Assembly (NCBI GenBank): GCA_963978895.1 | Contig: OZ022240.1 | Location: 6,361,737 to 6,425,736, forward strand | DNA from: Erpobdella octoculata | Lineage: Eukaryota > Annelida > Clitellata > Hirudinida > Erpobdellidae | Length of the DNA stretch: 64,000 nucleotides | Direction: 5' to 3' | Shown here: positions 57,800-64,000 of the stretch, piece by piece | How the letters are laid out: every line of letters starts with the position of its first letter | How positions within the stretch are numbered: position 1 is the stretch's first letter | Translations under genes and position numbers: made by a program | The notes under the pieces: generated by a model | Told to the model about the DNA's origin: nothing | Seen by the model: the letters and a program-made list of their open reading frames with translations, nothing else | Database searches by the model: none

Positions 57800-59959
57800 T
57801 TAATTTTATAAAAAACATTTTAATAATAAAATGAAGGATTTTAATCGGACTGTACTAATAAGCTTTGTTGCAATTTGTAGTCAAAAACGTTTAAAAAACA
57901 GATTTTTTGAAATCCAAAATATCACTATTACCACTTTGTTGTACTCTAACATTTTTGATTCATCCTTTTCCTTACTCTGCTTGCCCAAAAATTTAAAACA
58001 CTCAAAAATTAGAGAGGGGAGCATTTTCTCTCTACCCCCGTCTCTTATGCTTATGGTCCGACTAACGTTTATGAGTCAGTTGATAAGATCGGTTGTGCAG
58101 ATACAACACGTTCCAGTTGTGGACAAAGCACGTTGGAGTAATTAATACTGGACAGATTTTCACGTGAACTAATCGTACAGGATAGAGTTGAGATAGTTAA
58201 TGTAAATATTGTTCTGCGTCTTAATCCTACATTGACGTTTAAGGTATCCGATTAGAATGTCAAGTAAAGCATAGCTATCAGAAGTAGAGTTTGAAAAATT
58301 CTTCAGATTAAAGCAGTCATCTAAGATTGCATTTGACTTAAAAACGACTCAGTCCCTTTTTAACGTGATGTTTATCAGAAAAACAAAAACCACTGCATTG
58401 CGTCGAAAGGCCAAGCAGCTCTATCAAGTGAGTGATAAAATATCTTCGTTGATGATGTGAAGAGCATCTTCAAGTGTAGCGATAATAAATAGTTGTTCAC
58501 GAGACCAAGATGGCGATGTTACAAATGAAGATGACGACTTTAAAAATTGCTTATGACATCATTCATTTTATTTATTTAAATCTTTAAATAGTTTTAATAT
58601 CAGTGAGATTATTATTTTCAAATATAAATGTCGATGAAAATGGGGAGAGTGGAATTTAGATGCATTAATTTTCAATTTTTAACTTGTCTTGTTATCACAA
58701 ATGTTTCAATAATCAAAGACCAACAAATTATGATAGACTTGTTTGTTTGTTTGATTATTATTAACGTCTGTATCTGTCTGAGACAATTTAGACCGTATGT
58801 ACGTGTGAGGGTTCTGTTATGTGCTTATGTGTTTTTGCTCCCCGGCCCTTGAATATGATAGACTTAATTGTTTCCTTCTTTTCATACCAAATTAAGTTTT
58901 TTGTAAGGTCTGGCAATGATGACTTATCGTACGGATTCGTGGCATAGCTTGAATGCTAAAAGGGTTTGAATTGTATGTTAAATGTTCTTAATAAAATAAA
59001 AAATTATACGTTTATAAGTTAATAAAGATATTTTTAATTGAAATGGTTATTCAGCTAAAGACCACAAGCAATTTCCTGATTATATTGATTTTGTCTACGC
59101 TATTACGACAGAACTTGACTGTCTTTGATATTGGGCAACAATGAAACTGAATAGTAGTGACCTGTAGAGTTAATATTTCACTAATGTTTATAAGCTCAAC
59201 ATTCTATTCACTTCTTATAATCATGGAAAAAGGTAGGATTCAGAGCTGTGCATAAAATGAGTGCAATTTTTTTGAAAGTTTGTTCATGAATATTTTTTTT
59301 TCACATGGGCTTTTAAATAATAAACAAAAACCAATAATTATTCTTCTGATGCTGTATTGCTCCTAAACACTGCTTTTTATTATCTTATGGTCACTAGATT
59401 GGATCGTTCATGCTAATAGTTTACATATGAAAAGATACTGAAACACTTGTATCTACCATCTTTGGGATACAGAAGACAACGAGCGCATCCCACAAGGACG
59501 TCAATTGGGAGGGCTATTACTTCCCTAACTTTTGATTGGGCCTTTTTGACATAGTTTTGAGCCCTCAAAAATATAAAAATGGGACCCCAAAAAAGGCGTA
59601 AAAGTGAAAATTTAAAGCTTCAGAGGATGTTTTTTTTTTCAATAGGCGGGCCCCCCTATGACGTTGAAGTGGGCTCCTGTGATGTTTTAATTGGCTCCAC
59701 TAAAGATGTGAGAGTGTTAATAAAATTTTAAAAAAAGTAGCTGCGACAACCCCCCCACCGGTCATCAGCTGTATTTAGGAGCAAAAATGAAAAAGAAAAA
59801 AGAGGGTTTCAAATATTTTTGATTTTTTGTGTAAAATTGGTGAGCCCTGAAAACAACTTGCCCCAAAAGGTTTTACAGAAATGACGTCTTTTGGATCTCG
59901 TCATACTTTATAGAATGGTGTCCGATCAACTACAAAGGGCTTTTTGTCCGAGGTTAATA
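57800..59959. other. No gene recognised
   Basis: AT-rich DNA. The open frame at 57831-58145 has no domain or splice context. A region near 59490-59720 with GGGCCCCCCTATGACGTTGA could be a decayed DNA-transposon remnant. Confidence 0.35.
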
Positions 59960-60085
59960 TAAAGTCCATATGATAGAACAAGAGTTCATAAGTTTAAATT
60001 GTCGACAAGACTGTCTGAGAGAGATTGTAGAAAATTGGTCTTTAGTAACGGAGCAATAGTTGCATAGAATGATCTTCCTAGATCA
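59960..60085 (+). pseudogene. CR1-like ORF2 C-terminal remnant
   Basis: Plus-strand translation from about 59975 reads RTRVHKFKLSTRLSERDCRK and then a stop within NDLPRS. It parallels RTRGHKFKLETQ...WNNLPS at the end of the intact LINE ORF2 at 12.48-12.58 kb. Short and decayed. Confidence 0.65.
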
Positions 60086-60214
60086 TAAGAACCATGGTAG
60101 TGTTTAGTGGTTTGGAATTTAGATGTTATTGGAAGAAAAGATTTCAAGATGTCAATGTTCATTTTTACTGACATTAACTTTTCAAACGTAGTGATTAGAG
60201 TCCTGTCCGATCTC

Positions 60215-60440
60215 ATTTTTCACGGCTCAGCCTGTCGGCAACTCGGCCTGATCAGTTTCCTAGAAACAAAATTTCTAGGCCCGGCTCAGCCCGGTCCGTT
60301 TTACAGGCTTAAAATTCTTAGGCTTGATACAAAAATCCAAGGCCAGCCCGCGAGCCACCCACCCATGCAGGATTCTATAGCGATGTCTGTGCACTGTTTT
60401 TATCCGACAAAAGTCTCGCCCGGTTCAGCTTTATAAATAT
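60215..60440 (+). mobile_element. Diverged family-2 Helitron-like fragment
   Basis: GGCCCGGCTCAGCCCGGTCC, TTACAGGCTTAAAATTCT and CTTGATACAAAAATCC follow the order of the GGCCCG-rich segment of the 39968 copy, at much lower identity. No termini. Confidence 0.45.
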
Positions 60441-62150
60441 ATAAGATAATTATAATACGTTTTTTAGAGGTTGATTGCTCTTATTTGTTGAAGTTTTTCT
60501 GGCCAAGCTGTTTCCAAAAATTATTATTATAATTATTTTTCTTAAAATAATAGTCTATTTTGTATTGTGTAATTTTGTTCGAACTCTTTCGATGATCACA
60601 TCCAGGTACTCTATGCTCAGGACAGCAAAAACAAAAACAAAAGAATAAGCTATTGGCTCCCTAAATTGGCCGCTGTGACGTTTAGTCATTTAACAGTGAA
60701 TATGTAACAATGAAAACAGACGCTATTGTTAATAATAAGCTTTTGTAACGATTGTAAATCTTTTCAAAATCATCAAAGACCCTGCTTTGAAATATGCTTC
60801 AACGGATATAAAATCGGTTAATTTAAAATATTATAATTAGGTCACAGTAATAACAAAAGCGCAAAAGTTTTGTATATTTGCCATTTGGACATACTCCACG
60901 CGTTGTTTGCCTAGAACAAAAAATTATGTTTACCAAAAGCAAACAGGGTTTACAACCACAATATGATAAAGTTGTAGACCCGTTTTTTTCAGAATATTTT
61001 CAGCATATAAGATCCTAGTATGTGTACAGATATTCCTTTCTAAGTGTGCTTTTCTTCATTTGACTAAGGAAAAATGTCGGTATTTTATTACGTTAATTAC
61101 GTACAATATATGCATCATTCGTAAATAAAACATGGAACACGTATAAATATGATGATGTTTTGATGTGTGGGTGTGTGTCTAGGTGAGTGGCTCATAAACG
61201 CACGAGTCTCCATGGAGAACTAACAACATATTGAAAGACATTCATTGATTTAGATTTTAGATACACAAGAATGAATATTCATACGAGATACGATATGAAA
61301 TATTATTAATTCTAAGAAGTAGTTAACTAGCTTGTTAGTTACGTGATACGTTTGTTTTGTTAATAACACTTTATTAATTTGTTAATGTGGATGTATATGA
61401 AATTTCCGATTTGCATGCTCGCAAAAAGTTATGAAATTTATATTTAATAAAAATTAAATAATTTGTTTAATGCGACACCTTTATGGTTGGTTTTACAACA
61501 AATCTTATAAAAAAAACGTAAAAAATATCAAAATACCAACTTGTTATTTATATTATAGCTTTGTTATTTCCAACAAATATCCTAAAGAACTGATTCTAAC
61601 ATCACTACGTTATTTCGTTATGCAGATGAATAACATTTATATCGCTCGGTTACAAATTATACGCCGTTAAAAAACGTTAGCTTTATAAAGTTCTGATTGA
61701 CGCATGCTCTTCTAGGAGAGTTCACATACATTTGGTGTGCCATCTAATGTATGAGGCCTAACATGTAGTATGTACGGCGCCTACGTTAGCTGGCAGATTT
61801 TGACTAGGGGGGCGCATGTTTGGGCCGCTATCCCCTATACCTCTGATTGGAAAGTTAGTTTTGTCTTGTAAAATCGATATTTAGGTCAGCGTATTCTGTA
61901 GAAGTTGTAATAAAAATTAGGTTTCTTTGAAAATCTCGGCTTTCTCACATAATCTTTTCCATCACTATTTTCATCATCATCGTCGTCGTCAAAATTATTA
62001 AACGTTATTGTTTCCAATTTTGTAAAAATTTTTTTATTAAAATTAAAATTACCCGTCGATTTAAGTAGTATTTTTTGGTGGTTAGTAAACAATAGTAAAA
62101 GTGGTATGTAGCTTAGTAGCTACTTGTATTACGAGCCTCTCTCTTTATCT
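60441..62150. other. No gene recognised
   Basis: AT-rich unannotated DNA. A GC-richer block near 61735-61830 (GTGTGCCATCTAATGTATGA) may be a repeat terminus but has no partner in the window. Confidence 0.35.
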
Positions 62151-62175
62151 TTATCCTTCTCTCTCTCTCTCTCTT

Positions 62176-62265
<90 letters not shown>
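62151..62265. repeat. (CT)n microsatellite
   Basis: About 115 bp of CT dinucleotides with a few TTTCTTT interruptions. Confidence 0.95.
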
Positions 62266-62267
<2 letters not shown>

Positions 62268-64000
62268 GTTCACCTTTGTTCTTTGTGCCTTTTCATCAAG
62301 CATCAACACAGGTGAATACAAAAAGAAAGAAACACCTGTTAAATTAAAGCAGACAATGAACATAGTAGAGAATCTGATAATGGATGTAGTTTTGTTGATG
62401 TTTACCTGATATAATATTTATGTTTACCTGATATAATATTCATGTTTATCTGGTTTAATATTCATATTTATGTAATATGTCATTCATATTTGATGCCTTT
62501 GCTGCAATTTGAGTTAAAGAAGCAAAAAGAAAAACAAATAAAAGAGTTATCCAAGGAAAAAGTAAAAAAATAAAAGTGATGATGCACTTTCATTTTTTTC
62601 TGATCAGATGCGCTAAAATGTTCCCCACAAGATATCAACTATATTAGACTGAAAGTTGTTTCAAGAGTTTGCGATATCTTTTTTATTTATTTTATGCTCA
62701 GCTCCATACGGTTAACTGCAGAAACATTTTATTAACCTGTCGAGAAGGGGTTTTTAATTTTTAGAATTCAAAGCTTGCAACAAATTAAGGTTCTTGCGAA
62801 GGAAACAAATATTCAAAATTTTGTCTGGATTGTAAACTTTAACAACAAAAAAATATAAAATTATATCTAAATATTTTTTGAGTTTGCCTAATTTGATCCG
62901 GGCATATTTTTAAATTTTATTTATTTCTACCCAAATTAACTAATAAAGAAGCTTAAAAACAAATGAAAAATTGTTTTAAAAATGAATTCATTTACTGTCT
63001 GTTCTTTATATTAGAAAGCTTGAATTTGTGTACAGGTTGAAGTACAGCAGCTAATCAGATCTAAAAATTCAAGCCGTAATCACATGTTATAAATTTTTTG
63101 GCTACCGATGTAGCAGGTAAGCTGGCTGCTATCACCTTTGCACACCTGAAGCAGATGTTAATACAGGTAACGAACAGAAGCTGGCAAGCTCACGTGCGGC
63201 ACAGCTGAGAATAATAAAAATAGAAAACAAACACCGTTCGTATTGCTGCGATGGTTGTTGATATTTCTGAATTTATAAAAAAAATATTACATTTACAATA
63301 AATTCGATACTAGAAAAACTTCCTAAATTTTATAAAAGTATAAATTATGTTCATTATCAAAAAACGCCAAACGCTTTCGATGCTATCTCACTGAAAATGA
63401 AATTGCTCAAGTAAAATTATCTGTCTTAAACCTTTACAAAGAAACGTATAAAAATTTCTAGTAAATTAAAAAATATATGGTACGTTGTATCAAACCGCAT
63501 AAACGCATTTATAAGAGTACGATATGAAAAGGCGCAATAAAACAACAGTGTCGCAGTGTCGCAGATCGTCTTACATTTCTCAGAGAGATACAGACGATAT
63601 GATCAATCCACGCACATACAAAATTGTCGTTGCAATAATAAACTCAATCAAATCGTCTAAATACAATTATTTTTATTGCTTTAAATTTAAATCGTCTAAA
63701 TTTTATAAATAAAATAAAAAATTCGGTCGTTTAAATTTCTTATTCTCATATCTTTTTATATTGCTTGCCAACAAGAACGAAGTGAAGTCGCTGGCAAGTC
63801 AGTCAACATCCGTATATGTATCATTTTATATTCAAAAAGGAATCAAATAGGCGTTTCCCATTATCTAAGTTATATTCCGCATTATTTTCAGTTTCGTGGT
63901 AAACAATTTATTCAAGTGAAAGATCATTATCGAAGTTGAAGCGTACCGAGAATGAATTGAGAAGACTATATCATAGGACATAGAGTCTACTTAGTCTACT
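62266..64000. other. No gene recognised
   Basis: AT-rich sequence to the window end. The short ORF at 63524-63712 has no recognisable domain. Confidence 0.4.

Overview
This window is AT-rich animal nuclear DNA. The evidence is intron-containing orthologues of metazoan genes (BicD, LSM3, and a MISP/AKAP2-C-like protein), poly(A) signals, and dense simple repeats mixed with eukaryotic retrotransposons, Helitrons and MITEs. The repeat mix (CR1-like, RTE-like, R2/Hero-like RLE, Penelope-like, Helitron) and the long TA, TATG, TG and GAGT tracts suggest an invertebrate, perhaps a lophotrochozoan such as an annelid or mollusc. I cannot name a species. No bacterial, CRISPR or viral locus is seen.

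Layout. 1-8.6 kb: AT-rich minisatellite, simple repeats and a 245-bp foldback MITE; no convincing gene. 8.7-12.8 kb: a CR1-like LINE with both ORFs open. 12.8-17.5 kb: a Helitron fragment, then an R2/Hero-type LINE with a restriction-like endonuclease on the minus strand, lying between (TG)n/(TATG)n and a 330-bp (TG)n tract. 18.5-23.1 kb: simple-sequence DNA, including a perfect 1.65-kb (GAGT)n array and an hAT-like MITE. 23.6-24.0 kb: a small acidic ORF ending in a CaaX-like box. 26.4-28.7 kb (-): BicD in two exons. 29.5-32.2 kb (+): LSM3 in four exons, head-to-head with BicD, with a MITE in intron 1. 32.35-35.35 kb: a 5'-truncated, decayed RTE-like LINE. 36.8-37.6 and 47.0-47.9 kb: two copies of an unrecognised coiled-coil, tail-anchored protein gene. 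Between them (39-46.7 kb) lies a cluster of non-autonomous Helitrons, a ~1-kb inverted duplication and a truncated Penelope-like element with a GIY-YIG domain and a hammerhead-ribozyme-like motif. 48.2-49.6 kb: a Helitron with ~157-bp internal tandem units. 52.4-54.2 kb (-): the MISP/AKAP2-C-like gene. 54.2-64 kb: mostly nothing recognisable, apart from a complete Helitron (57.0-57.8 kb), a CR1 remnant and simple repeats.

The host genes have no evident joint pathway: BicD is a dynein cargo adaptor, LSM3 is an RNA-processing Sm-like subunit, and the MISP-like protein is probably cytoskeletal. The most notable points are Helitron insertion shown by an apparent empty site inside the window, the RLE retrotransposon lying within AC/TG microsatellite, the hammerhead-like fold downstream of the Penelope ORF, and the duplicated coiled-coil gene. 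All assignments come from reading the sequence by eye; no database search was run.
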